Part shown: one piece after another, positions 22,905 through 30,598 of the stretch
How the letters are laid out: every line of letters starts with the position of its first letter
How positions within the stretch are numbered: position 1 is the first letter of the stretch
Assembly: GCA_033764095.1 (NCBI GenBank)
Contig: JANRJF010000028.1
Span: 1-35,957 of the forward strand
From: JBDTMT01 sp033764095
Lineage (GTDB): Bacteria; Desulfobacterota; Binatia; HRBIN30; CADEER01
Direction of reading: 5' to 3'
Length of the DNA: 35,957 nucleotides
Made by a program: the position numbers and the translations under genes
The notes under the pieces: generated by a model
Told to the model about the DNA's origin: nothing
Database searches by the model: none
Seen by the model: only the letters and a program-made list of their open reading frames with translations

Positions 22905-23908
22905 GGCTTGCGCGGCGGGGCGAGCGGATCGGCGGCGGTCTTGTTGACCCGCTCGCGCTCGTCGCGGTGCACGCCGATGGTGCTCATGACGCGCGCGCCG
23001 TGCAGCGAGGCGCCCTCCAGGTTGGCCTTGTAGAGATAGGCGCCGTCGAGCTGCGCGCCGCCCAGGTCGGCGCCCTGCAGCGAGGCGCCGCCGAGATAGG
23101 CGCCGGCGAGGTGCGCGCCGCCGAGGTCGGCGCCTTCGAGGTGCGCCTCGACCATGTAGGCGCTCTCCAGGTGCGCCTCGCGCAGATCGGCGCCCTTGAG
23201 GTCGGCCTCCACCAGATCGGCGCTGAACAGCGAGGCATTGCGCAGGTCGGCGCCGGCCAGCCGCGCCGCCTGCAGCGCGGCGTGGTCGAGGTGCGCCTCG
23301 AACAGGTTGGCGCGCTCCAGGTGGACGCCGTTCAGGTCGGCGCCGCGCAGGTCGGTGCGGCGCAGGTCGAGCCGCATCTCGGCGCTCTCGTGCGCCACGA
23401 CGCGGCGGCCAAGGACGCTCAGCACCGCCTGCACGTCGGTCGGCAGGCGCGGCGCCTGCGGCCGCTCCGCGTCCCAGGCGGCGCGCTCGCGCAGGAACGC
23501 GCATAGGACTTCCATCGTCGGCCAGTGGTGGCGGGCCGACTCGGCCGCCAGCTGCTCGAGCCCGTAGATGGCGCCGAGGCGCACCTCCAGGCGCTCGTCG
23601 GCAAGTTGCCCGACGGCGCGCGTGAAGCGCTCCAGGCGCTGCGACTCCTCGCTCAACCGCACCGCGTCGAGCGCCGTGCGCTCGCTGGCGACGACGCGCC
23701 GCCACAGCAGCGCCAGGCCGATCAGGATCGCGCCGGCGGCGAGCAGCAGCACCACCGTCTGCCGCACCTGGTTCTGCAGCTCGAGCTGCTCGCGCGGCGA
23801 CAGCAGCGACTGCCAGTCGGCGAGCTGCCACTGCGGGATCCACCACAGCAACAGCCCCGCCGCGACGATTCCCGCCACCGGCAGCGCGATCTGGAGAATG
23901 GATTTCAT
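22811..23908 (-). CDS. Membrane-anchored pentapeptide-repeat protein
   Basis: This is a 365-aa protein. Two transmembrane segments lie near the N-terminus (ILQIALPVAGIVAAGLLLWW, ~4-23; VVLLLAAGAILIGLALLW, ~51-68). A helical linker follows (VRLSEESQRLERFTRAVGQL; GAIYGLEQLAAES), as in other inner-membrane pentapeptide proteins. Then a run of roughly 25-30 pentapeptides (ADLRGADLNGVHLERANLFE style) forms a right-handed quadrilateral beta-helix. The start at ATG 23908 (MKSILQIALPV) is preferred; the frame upstream (MFICGFVRSSD) is a translated repeat. The C-terminal ~32 residues (PKPQMNTDEHRSDAGEGDAQ and on) are encoded by a family A palindrome. The role is unknown; such proteins often act as scaffolds at the membrane. 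Confidence 0.88.
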   Translation of the reverse strand: MKSILQIALPVAGIVAAGLLLWWIPQWQLADWQSLLSPREQLELQNQVRQTVVLLLAAGAILIGLALLWRRVVASERTALDAVRLSEESQRLERFTRAVGQLADERLEVRLGAIYGLEQLAAESARHHWPTMEVLCAFLRERAAWDAERPQAPRLPTDVQAVLSVLGRRVVAHESAEMRLDLRRTDLRGADLNGVHLERANLFEAHLDHAALQAARLAGADLRNASLFSADLVEADLKGADLREAHLESAYMVEAHLEGADLGGAHLAGAYLGGASLQGADLGGAQLDGAYLYKANLEGASLHGARVMSTIGVHRDERERVNKTAADPLAPPRKPKPQMNTDEHRSDAGEGDAQTRPTPLRQAKR

Positions 23909-23925
23909 TGGATCAGAAGATCGAA

Positions 23926-24033
23926 CGAAACCACAGATGAACACAGATAAACACAGATAAAACCGACCTCTGACAGAGCGCTGAAGTTGGCTGCACCCAT
24001 CTGTGTTGATCCGTGTTCATCCGTGGTTTCGTT
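23926..24033. repeat. Palindromic element, family A
   Basis: The left arm 23926-23960 has ACCACAGATGAACACAGATA then AACACAGAT. The right arm 23998-24033 has ATCTGTGTTGATCCGTGTTC then ATCCGTGGTTTCG. It lies between the TPR gene and the pentapeptide gene, both on the minus strand. Confidence 0.85.
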
Positions 24034-24047
24034 TTAGTGGTTTCGTC

Positions 24048-24725
24048 CTAACGGTCGGCGCTGCGCAGCTTGCGCGCGCGCGCTTCCCAGGCGGCGGCTT
24101 CGGCTTCGCCTTCGGTCTTGCGCAGGAAGGCGGCGTAGTTGCTGAAGCTGCCGGCGAGGGCGGGGTGGCGCGGGCCGAGCACGCGCTCCTTCAGCTCGAC
24201 CGAGCGGCGGAAGAGCGGGCCGGCATCGCCGTAGCGCCCCTGCGCCAGGTAGACGGCGAGCAGGTTGCCGAGCGCCGCGGCGGTGCTCGGATGCTCGGCG
24301 CCGTGCACCGCCTCGAGAATGCTCAGCGCGCGCCGGCAGAGCGGCTCGGCGCGGTCGTACAGACCCTGGGCGCGGTAGACCAGCGCCAGGCTGTTGAGCG
24401 GCCGCGCCAGGCGCGCGCGCTGCGCCTCGCCGCCGCGCTCGAGCATGGTGATGGCGCGGGTGAAGAGTGGCTCGGCTTCCTCGTAGCGCGCCTGCGAACG
24501 GTAGAACTCGGCGAGATCGACCATCGCCGCGGCATGCGCCGGCTCCTCCGGATACTGGCGGGCGGCGCGCTGCAGCGCGGCGGCGAGCAGCTTCTCCGCA
24601 TCGCCGGCGCGCCCCTCGAGCATCGCCTCCAGCCCGGCGGCGCTCGTGGTGGGCGGCGGCGCCTCGGGCGCCTTCACGAACCATCGCTGCCAGAGGCCTG
24701 AACGGGAATCGGATGAGCGAGTCAT
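24048..24725 (-). CDS. Tetratricopeptide-repeat protein (kinesin light chain type)
   Basis: This 225-aa protein has about four 42-residue TPR units of the TPR_10/TPR_12 type. Examples are AMVDLAEFYRSQARYEEAEP, NSLALVYRAQGLYDRAEPLC, GNLLAVYLAQGRYGDAGPLF and SFSNYAAFLRKTEGEAEAAA. There is no signal peptide or transmembrane helix; the N-terminal WQRWFVKAPEAPPPTTSAAG is a low-complexity lead. It probably acts as a protein-protein adaptor in the cytoplasm. Proximity to the pentapeptide-repeat gene on the same strand suggests co-transcription across the family A palindrome. The stop is TAG at 24048. Partners cannot be named from the sequence. Confidence 0.87.
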   Translation of the reverse strand: MTRSSDSRSGLWQRWFVKAPEAPPPTTSAAGLEAMLEGRAGDAEKLLAAALQRAARQYPEEPAHAAAMVDLAEFYRSQARYEEAEPLFTRAITMLERGGEAQRARLARPLNSLALVYRAQGLYDRAEPLCRRALSILEAVHGAEHPSTAAALGNLLAVYLAQGRYGDAGPLFRRSVELKERVLGPRHPALAGSFSNYAAFLRKTEGEAEAAAWEARARKLRSADR

Positions 24726-24968
24726 GACCGAGCGTCACCAATGGGGCGGCGTCACGCCCTCGCCCGGCGCGCGGCACCCGATGCCAGTATCTGTCAGTGA
24801 GTTGGGCTGAAATTGCTGTGCTAGATGTCGCGTAACGAGCCGTGCAGTTTGAAGTCAAGTTGAATGTTGCGTTCGCATGCGAGGTCGCAGGCGCCGCGCC
24901 GCGCAACCTTGTAGGGCGCGGCGTCGCTGCCTATGGTGCGCGCCGCTCGTAGGGGAGGAGACAACGCG
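24726..24968. promoter_or_regulatory. Divergent promoter region without repeats
   Basis: This 243-bp gap lies between the divergent TPR and CoA-transferase genes. It contains a relatively AT-rich stretch (about 24785-24880, with TTGGGC, TTGAAG and TTGAAT as possible -35-like hexamers). It is one of the few sizeable gaps in the window without a palindromic element. I cannot place a -10 with confidence. Confidence 0.3.
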
Positions 24969-26180
24969 ATGCCGATGCCGCTGGAGGGGATCCGCGTGAT
25001 CGACTGGACGATCTGGCAGCAGGGTCCGGTGTGCTCGACCATGCTCGGCGATCTCGGCGCCGACGTCATCAAGGTCGAGGAGCGGCTCGGCGGCGATCCC
25101 GGCCGCGGCATGACCAAGCTGAGCGGCGTCGATCTCGCCGATCGGCCGAATTTCTATTTCGAGGCGAACAACCGCAACAAGCGCGGCATCACCGTCGACC
25201 TGAAGAAGCCGGAAGGACGCGCCATCGTCCACGAGCTGGTCGCCCGGTCCGACGTCTTCGTGCAGAACTTCCGCCAGGGCGTCGCGACCCGCCTCGGCCT
25301 CGACTACGCGACGCTCAAGCAGCACAACCCGAAGCTGATCTACGCCACCGCCAGCGGCTACGGGCCGGAAGGGCCGGAGAGTGGCGACCCGTCGTTCGAC
25401 CAGCTCGGCCTGGCGCGCTCCGGCATCATGCTCGCCGCCGGCGAGCCGGACATGCCACCGCTCGCCATCGCCGGCGGCATCGCCGACCAGATGGGCGCGA
25501 TCATGCTCGCCTACGGCGTCATGACCGCGCTGCTGGCGCGCGAGCGCTACGGCATCGGCCAGGAGGTCGACGGCTCGCACCTCGGCAGCATGATGGCGCT
25601 GCAGGGCCTCAGCGTCGCGGCGCGCCTGATGTGGGGCTTCGCCATCCCGCGCATGCCGCGCAAGTACCAGGCGAACCCGCTGTGGAACCACTACCAGTGC
25701 GGCGACGGGCGCTGGATCTGCCTCGGCATGCTGCAGCCGGACCGCTACTGGGCCGACTTCTGCCGCGCCATCGAGCGCCCCGAGCTGGCCACCGACGAGC
25801 GCTTCAGCGAGCTGCGCGCGCGCGCCGCCAACGCCCCGGCGGCGATCGAGATCCTCGACGCGGTGTTCGCCAGCAAGCCGCTGGCGGATTGGATGCGCAT
25901 CCTGCGCGCCGGCGGCGACTTCATCTTCTGCCAGGTGAACGCGGTGGACGACCTGCCCAACGACCCGCAGGTGCGGGCGAACGACTACGTCGTCGACTAC
26001 GACCATCCGCGCTTCGGTCCGACCCAGGTGATCGGCCTGCCGCTTCGCCTCAGCGCCACGCCGGGCGGCATTCGCCTGCCGGCGCCGGAGTTCGGCGAGC
26101 ACACCGAGCAGATCCTCACCGAGATCCTCGGCTATTCGTGGGAGCGCGTCGCCGAGCTCAAGGACCGCGAAGTCATCTGA
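24969..26180 (+). CDS. CaiB/BaiF family CoA-transferase (class III)
   Basis: This 403-aa protein transfers CoA between organic acids. Markers are LEGIRVIDWTIWQQGPVCST at the N-terminus, the CoA-binding LGDLGADVIKVEE and the block NRNKRGITVDLKKPEGRAIV. Further markers are VFVQNFRQG and IGQEVDGSHLGSMMALQG, in which the Asp is the expected catalytic nucleophile, and the C-terminal LPAPEFGEHTEQIL. ATG 24969 follows GGGGAGGAG; an upstream in-frame start at 24933 adds non-family residues and is rejected. The substrate cannot be told: formyl-CoA, carnitine, mesaconyl and aromatic-acid CoA-transferases all share this fold. A second member lies at the right window edge, consistent with a lineage rich in CoA-ester metabolism. 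No dehydrogenase or hydratase is adjacent. Confidence 0.93.
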   Translation: MPMPLEGIRVIDWTIWQQGPVCSTMLGDLGADVIKVEERLGGDPGRGMTKLSGVDLADRPNFYFEANNRNKRGITVDLKKPEGRAIVHELVARSDVFVQNFRQGVATRLGLDYATLKQHNPKLIYATASGYGPEGPESGDPSFDQLGLARSGIMLAAGEPDMPPLAIAGGIADQMGAIMLAYGVMTALLARERYGIGQEVDGSHLGSMMALQGLSVAARLMWGFAIPRMPRKYQANPLWNHYQCGDGRWICLGMLQPDRYWADFCRAIERPELATDERFSELRARAANAPAAIEILDAVFASKPLADWMRILRAGGDFIFCQVNAVDDLPNDPQVRANDYVVDYDHPRFGPTQVIGLPLRLSATPGGIRLPAPEFGEHTEQILTEILGYSWERVAELKDREVI

Positions 26181-26217
26181 CACGCGCGCCGCCGATGCGG
26201 CGCGACAAGGGGAGGCG

Positions 26218-26742
26218 ATGCCGACCGACGAATCGCTGAGTGAGCGCGTCATCCGCCTGGAGCGCGCGCAGCGCCGCCTCCACCTGCTGGTCACGACGCT
26301 CGGCCTGCTGCTCCTCGCGACCGTCGTGCTCGGCGCCACCGGCGCCGGCGACGGCGTGCTGCGCGGCCGCAGCCTGCAGTTGACCGACGATCAGGAGCGC
26401 GTGCGCGTGCTGCTCTCCGCCACCGCCGGCGTCAGCCTGCTCGGCCCGGACGGCGCGCCGCGCGCCGTGCTGAGCCTCGACGGCAGCGGCCCCGGCCTGG
26501 TGCTCTACGGCAGCGACAGCCGCGCCATCCTCAACATCAACCCGGACGGGCCGGCGCTCGCCTTCACCGCCGCGCGCGGCGGCCTGCGCGCCATCCTCGC
26601 CTCGGTGCGCGGCGCACCCGGCCTGGTGTTCTTCGACGCCGAGGAGCGCGAGCGGCTGCACCTCGCGGTCGGCGCCGACGGCGCCCGTGCCGCCCTGCGC
26701 GGTGCCGACGGCGCGGTGCTGTGGCAGCAGCCGCCGCAGTGA
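26218..26742 (+). CDS. Membrane-anchored hypothetical protein with repeated beta motifs
   Basis: This is a 174-aa protein. Residues 1-20 look like a short coiled coil (SLSERVIRLERAQRRLHLLV), followed by one transmembrane helix (LVTTLGLLLLATVVLGATGA). The rest repeats a loose pattern of ~20-25 residues: ERVRVLLSATAGVSLLGPDG, RAVLSLDGSGPGLVLYGSDS, AILNINPDGPALAFTAARGG and LHLAVGADGARAALRGADG. This suggests a beta-solenoid or stacked beta-hairpin ectodomain outside the cytoplasm. I know no family name. GGGGAGGCG precedes ATG 26218. It is 37 bases after the CoA-transferase and 19 bases before the DgkA-type gene, so all three may be co-transcribed. Confidence 0.75.
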   Translation: MPTDESLSERVIRLERAQRRLHLLVTTLGLLLLATVVLGATGAGDGVLRGRSLQLTDDQERVRVLLSATAGVSLLGPDGAPRAVLSLDGSGPGLVLYGSDSRAILNINPDGPALAFTAARGGLRAILASVRGAPGLVFFDAEERERLHLAVGADGARAALRGADGAVLWQQPPQ

Positions 26743-26761
26743 GGCGGGCGCGGCGGCGACC

Positions 26762-27145
26762 ATGCGCGAGCGCGCCTTCACCGTCAGCGGCCGCGTGCGC
26801 TCCTTCGGCTACGCCCTGGCCGGGGTGTGGACGATGCTGCGCTCGCAGCAGAACGCCTGGATCCACGCCGCCGCCACCGCGCTGGTCTGCGGCCTCGGCT
26901 TCTGGCTCGGCCTCGACCGCGGCGCATGGTGCTGGATCGTGCTGGCGATCATGGCGGTGTGGTCGGCGGAAGCGCTCAACACCGCCTTCGAGTTCCTCGC
27001 CGACGTCGCCTCGCCGGAATTCCACCCGCTGGTGCAGCACGCCAAGGACGTCGCCGCCGGCGCCGTGCTCATCGCCGCCGTCGGCGCCGCCGTCATCGGC
27101 CTGCTGGTGCTCGGCCCCGGCGTGCTGGCGCGCCTCGGGTGGTAG
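26762..27145 (+). CDS. dgkA: Diacylglycerol/undecaprenol kinase family (DgkA-like)
   Basis: This 127-aa integral membrane kinase has three hydrophobic helices. The diagnostic block is WSAEALNTAFEFLADVASPE, then LVQHAKDVAAGAVLIAAVGA. Glu in SAEALNTA and the Asp in AKDVAAGAVL are the conserved catalytic and Mg-ATP residues of the family. It phosphorylates either diacylglycerol (lipid recycling) or undecaprenol (cell-wall carrier recycling), which sequence alone does not settle. ATG 26762 is chosen because the upstream frame overlaps the preceding gene; no strong ribosome binding site is visible, consistent with coupling. The length fits the family (about 120-130 aa). Confidence 0.92.
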   Translation: MRERAFTVSGRVRSFGYALAGVWTMLRSQQNAWIHAAATALVCGLGFWLGLDRGAWCWIVLAIMAVWSAEALNTAFEFLADVASPEFHPLVQHAKDVAAGAVLIAAVGAAVIGLLVLGPGVLARLGW

Positions 27146-27159
27146 CGGGTCGCGGAGAT

Positions 27160-27180
27160 TCACCACAGATGAACACAGAG
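27160..27180. repeat. Solo half-copy of family A
   Basis: The sequence TCACCACAGATGAACACAGA occurs without its reverse arm, 30 bases before a full family B element. It may be a truncated copy. Confidence 0.6.
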
Positions 27181-27210
27181 ACTGAGTCGAGGGCGTCTCA
27201 CTCAAGTCAA

Positions 27211-27377
27211 AACCGCGCTGGCCACGGATGACACGGATGCGGCCACACGGATTTCACGGATACGGCCCCGGAGCTCGTCTGATCTTCTATCAAGGAAAAG
27301 TTGAAATGAACTCGATCGCACTATCCGTCAAATCCGTGTGGCCGCATCCGTGTAATCCGTGGCCCAGCGCGCTTGCG
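27211..27377. repeat. Palindromic element, family B (copy left of HD gene)
   Basis: The left arm 27211-27265 contains CCACGGATGACACGGATGCG then GCCACACGGATTTCACGG. The right arm 27319-27377 contains AATCCGTGTGGCCGCATCCG then TGTAATCCGTGGCCCAGCGC. The loop CTCGTCTGATCTTCTATCAA onward matches the reverse complement of the loop of the copy at 28681-28848. Confidence 0.9.
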
Positions 27378-27388
27378 GTCTGCCGCGC

Positions 27389-28645
27389 TCAGCGATGCTC
27401 GCTCGGGTACCCGAACAGCTCGGCGGCGGCGGCGGCAGCGCGCTCGACGGCGGCTGGCGGCACGAAGACGTAGAGGCGCCAGAGCTGCGCGTAGCGCTCC
27501 TCGATGGCGCGGATCTCGGCGCCGGCGGGATCGGCGGGATCGTTCAGCGCGCCGAGCCCGCGGCTGGTGACGACGCGCGCGGCGGCCTCCTTCATCACCG
27601 TCAGCGCCGGACAGTAGACGATCACCTCTCCCGCCGCGCAGCCGAGCGCGCTGCCGAGCGCCGCCTCGGCGGCGCGGCGCGCGTCGGGCACCTCGTGGTA
27701 GCGCGCCACCAGCGCCGCCCGGCCGGCGCCGTCGACGCTGCGCGCCGAGGCGACGTAGCCGCGTTTGAGCAGCGCGCGGCGCTGCAGGCGCTCGACCAGC
27801 ATGACGATCGGGGCGACGCCGCTGCGCGCCAGGCGGTCGAGCAGCGTCCAATCGTTCAGCCCGAGCAGATCCGGCTCGCCCAGCACGCCGGCGGCGAGCG
27901 CCAGCTCGACGGCCTTCGAGATCATCGCGCCGGCGGCGACCTTGGTGTGGTGGTAGTAGACGCGCTCGGTGAGGAAGTAGCGCATGCGCAGCAGCTGGAT
28001 CACCTCGGAACGCGCATCCGGGCGGTCCATGCCGTGCCGCGCCATCGACAGCCCCAGACGGTCGTCCGCCACCGTGAAGTAGTGGAAGACGCGGTCGTCG
28101 TAGTCGTGCGCCAGGCCGGTGAAGTACGAATCGCGCCGCAGGTAGTCGAGCAGGTCGGCGTCCACCGTGCTGGAGACGATCTCGCTCGCCCATGCCGGCA
28201 GCGAGGCGCCGGAGGGCGCGCCGAGCAGCGCGGCGATCTCGTCGCGAATCCCGAGGCGTGCCAGGCCGGCGCCGAGCTCGCCGTCGAGCAGGCGCGCCAG
28301 GCGCGTGCCCTTGTCGTGGCGCGGGAAGAGGCGGCGCTCGTCCTCCAGCGTATGGCCGAAGGGCACGTGGGTGACGTCGTGCAGCAGCGTCGCGATGGCG
28401 ATCAGGTCGTCGAGCTCGGCGGGGACGGCGAGCCCCTCGCGACGCAGGCCGGCGACGATGCGATGCGCGACCGCGCTGGCGCCGAGCGAATGGTCGAAGC
28501 GCGTGTGCAGCGCGCCGGGATAGACCAGCGAGGCGGTGCCGAGCTGCTTGATGCCGCGCAGCCGCTGCACGTCGGGCAGGTCGAGCACCGCCGCCTCGAG
28601 CGCGCCGAGCGCGATGTCGCCGTGCACCGGGTCGCGGATCAGCAT
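27389..28645 (-). CDS. HD superfamily phosphohydrolase (COG1078/SAMHD1-like)
   Basis: This 418-aa protein opens MLIRDPVHGDIALGALEAAV, typical of the COG1078 HD group. Metal ligands are His47 in ALHTRFDHSLGASAVAHRI, His89-Asp90 in ATLLHDVTHVPFGH, and the distal Asp in SSTVDADLLDYLRRDSYFTG. It is likely a dNTP triphosphohydrolase or other nucleotide phosphohydrolase; residues that would set substrate choice cannot be judged by eye. ATG 28645 has AGGA upstream. The open frame continues back into the flanking repeat (MNSLAVSVKSVWPHPC), which is rejected as start. The gene lies alone on its strand between two family B elements in opposite orientation. Confidence 0.9.
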   Translation of the reverse strand: MLIRDPVHGDIALGALEAAVLDLPDVQRLRGIKQLGTASLVYPGALHTRFDHSLGASAVAHRIVAGLRREGLAVPAELDDLIAIATLLHDVTHVPFGHTLEDERRLFPRHDKGTRLARLLDGELGAGLARLGIRDEIAALLGAPSGASLPAWASEIVSSTVDADLLDYLRRDSYFTGLAHDYDDRVFHYFTVADDRLGLSMARHGMDRPDARSEVIQLLRMRYFLTERVYYHHTKVAAGAMISKAVELALAAGVLGEPDLLGLNDWTLLDRLARSGVAPIVMLVERLQRRALLKRGYVASARSVDGAGRAALVARYHEVPDARRAAEAALGSALGCAAGEVIVYCPALTVMKEAAARVVTSRGLGALNDPADPAGAEIRAIEERYAQLWRLYVFVPPAAVERAAAAAAELFGYPSEHR

Positions 28646-28680
28646 GCGGCGTCCTTGTAGGTGCGACGGGCGTGCTCTCG

Positions 28681-28848
28681 CAACCGCGCTGGGCCACGGA
28701 TTACACGGATGCGGCCACACGGATTTCACGGAGACGGCGAGCGAATTCATTTCATTTTCTTTGGGAGAAGATCAGACGAGTTCCAGGGCAGTATCCGTGG
28801 AATCTTAAAATGTGATCCGTCAGATCCGTGGCCCAGCGCGCTTGCGAC
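28681..28848. repeat. Palindromic element, family B (copy right of HD gene, inverted)
   Basis: The left arm 28681-28739 (CAACCGCGCTGGGCCACGGA, TTACACGGATGCGGCCACAC) and right arm 28784-28848 end in GATCCGTGGCCCAGCGCGCT. The loop holds GAAGATCAG at 28767-28775, and its reverse complement matches the loop of the 27211-27377 copy over ~50 bases. Confidence 0.9.
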
Positions 28849-28907
28849 CACACGCCAGTCGCTCTCACCCGCGACAAGGTCGGCGCTCGCATGGTACGGT
28901 CGCGCCC

Positions 28908-29327
28908 ATGCGCTACCTCCACACCATGGTGCGGGTGACCGATCTCGACGCGTCGCTCGACTTCTACTGCAACAAGCTCGGCCTGCGGGAGCTGCGCCGG
29001 CAGGAGAACCAGGCGGGGCGGTTCACCCTGGTCTTCCTCGGCGCCGACGAGAACCCCGACGCGCAGGTCGAGCTGACCTACAACTGGGATCCGCAGGAGT
29101 ACGGCGGCGGCCGCAACTTCGGCCACCTCGCCTACCTGGTCGAGGACATCTACGCCCACTGCCAGCGGCTGCTCGACGCCGGGGTGACCATCAACCGGCC
29201 GCCGCGCGACGGCTACATGGCGTTCATCCGCTCGCCCGACGGCATCTCGATCGAGCTGCTGCAGCGCGGCGCGCCGCTGCCGCCGCGCGAGCCGTGGGCC
29301 TCGATGCCGAACAGCGGGACGTGGTGA
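28908..29327 (+). CDS. gloA: Lactoylglutathione lyase (glyoxalase I)
   Basis: This 139-aa enzyme isomerises the glutathione-methylglyoxal hemithioacetal to S-lactoylglutathione. The four metal ligands are in the expected places: His5 (MRYLHTMVRV), Glu55 (AQVELTYNW), His73 (NFGHLAYLVEDIY) and Glu116 (GISIELLQRG). The two-module glyoxalase fold is complete, and the length is typical of bacterial GloA (about 130-140 aa). The residues fit the Ni/Co-type bacterial class. The gene is four bases upstream of the methyltransferase gene, so both are very likely co-transcribed. The start is ATG 28908; the leader is short after the family B element. Confidence 0.93.
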   Translation: MRYLHTMVRVTDLDASLDFYCNKLGLRELRRQENQAGRFTLVFLGADENPDAQVELTYNWDPQEYGGGRNFGHLAYLVEDIYAHCQRLLDAGVTINRPPRDGYMAFIRSPDGISIELLQRGAPLPPREPWASMPNSGTW

Positions 29328-29331
29328 GCCG

Positions 29332-30411
29332 ATGAGCGAGCCGCAGAGCGACTTCGAGGTCGAGCTCACCCAGTTCGTCAAGCGCGTCTTCGACAACCTG
29401 AGCGGCTTCGTGGTCTCGGGGATGATCGCGCTCGGCCATCAGCTCGGCCTCTATCGCGCGCTCGACGGCGCCGGGCGGCTGAGCAGCGAGGCGCTGGCCG
29501 CCAAGACCGGCCTGCACGAGCGCTGGGTGCGCGAATGGCTGCGCGGTCAGGCGGCGGCGGGGCTGCTGGAGTACGACGGCGCCGGCGGCTTCGGCCTGTC
29601 GACGGTCGGCGGCCTGGTGCTGGCCAACGAGCAGAGCCCGGCCTTCTCCGCCGGCGGCTTCGTCGGCCTGCCGGCGCAGATCGCGGTGATCGACAAGCTG
29701 CGCGACGCCTTCCGCACCGGTATCGGCCTGCCCTACGACGCCTTCGGCTGCGACGGCGCGCGCGGCATCGACGGCAGCTTCGCGCCCTGGTTCCGCACCA
29801 TGCTGGTGCCGATCGCGCTACCGCAGCTCGACGGGGTCGCCGCCAAGCTCGGCGCCGGCGCGCGCGCCGCCGACATCGGCTGCGGCGCCGGCACCGCCGT
29901 GATCGAGATGGCCAAGGCCTTCCCGCGCAGCGAGTTCCACGGCTACGACATCTCGCAGCACGCGCTCGCCCTGGCCGACGAGGCGCGCCGCGCCGCCGGC
30001 GTCGCCAACGCCCACTTCCACGACGCGCGCCGCGAGCCGCTGCCCGAGGACGGGGGCTTCGACTTCGTCACCGCCTTCGACTGCCTGCACGACATGACCC
30101 AACCGCAGGCGATGATGGGCGCCGTGCGCCGCGCATTGAAGGACGACGGCACCTGGCTGATCGGCGAGATCAACGCCAAGCCGAGCTTCGAGGAGAACCT
30201 GGCGCAGAACCCGATGGCGGCGATGATGTACGGCTTCTCGATCCTGAGCTGCATGTCGTCGAGCCTGTCCGAACCGGGCGGTGCCGGGCTCGGCACGCTC
30301 GGGCTGCCGGAGCCGCTGCTGCGCGAGATGACCGCGCGCGCCGGCTTCAGCCGCGTCACCAAGCACGACTTCGGCAACCCGGTGAACGCCTACTACGAGG
30401 TCCGCCCGTAG
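29332..30411 (+). CDS. SAM-dependent methyltransferase with N-terminal winged helix
   Basis: This is a 359-aa protein. The N-terminal ~100 residues look like a winged-helix dimerisation module (GHQLGLYRALDGAGRLSSEA, TGLHERWVREWLRGQAAAGL), as in O-methyltransferases and related regulators. The Rossmann methyltransferase domain starts near residue 178 with motif I AADIGCGAGTAVIEMA. It continues with FHGYDISQHALALADEARRA (acidic ribose-binding loop) and FDFVTAFDCLHDMTQPQAMM (motif IV region). It ends near FGNPVNAYYEVRP, a C-terminus common in this group of uncharacterised methyltransferases. The substrate is unknown; small-molecule methylation is more likely than DNA. It is tightly linked to gloA. 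Confidence 0.9.
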   Translation: MSEPQSDFEVELTQFVKRVFDNLSGFVVSGMIALGHQLGLYRALDGAGRLSSEALAAKTGLHERWVREWLRGQAAAGLLEYDGAGGFGLSTVGGLVLANEQSPAFSAGGFVGLPAQIAVIDKLRDAFRTGIGLPYDAFGCDGARGIDGSFAPWFRTMLVPIALPQLDGVAAKLGAGARAADIGCGAGTAVIEMAKAFPRSEFHGYDISQHALALADEARRAAGVANAHFHDARREPLPEDGGFDFVTAFDCLHDMTQPQAMMGAVRRALKDDGTWLIGEINAKPSFEENLAQNPMAAMMYGFSILSCMSSSLSEPGGAGLGTLGLPEPLLREMTARAGFSRVTKHDFGNPVNAYYEVRP

Positions 30412-30420
30412 GATGGTGGT

Positions 30421-30442
30421 GGCGCGGGGCTGCAGCCCCGTG
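30421..30442. terminator. GC palindrome after methyltransferase gene
   Basis: GCGCGGGGCTGCAGCCCCGT then GC is a 22-bp palindrome with one mismatched pair, ten bases after the stop. It may terminate the gloA-methyltransferase transcript, although no T-tract follows and it may be another dispersed repeat. Confidence 0.45.
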
Positions 30443-30598
30443 CTCCAGTTCGGCGCTCTGCGTCGTCGAACCGCGGCGGCGCACCTCGTTCGGCTCTCGT
30501 CGTACGCCTCCCGTTCATCCCCCCTGAACGCTGTTCATCGCGCTCGAACGCTTCCCGATCGGGCGCGTGGGGCGCCCGTTCATCTTTCGGGAGGTGTC

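Noticed and set aside
28646..28750. N-terminal extension of the HD protein (MNSLAVSVKSVW...)
   Set aside because: It is translated family B repeat; the ATG at 28645 with AGGA upstream gives the normal family start.
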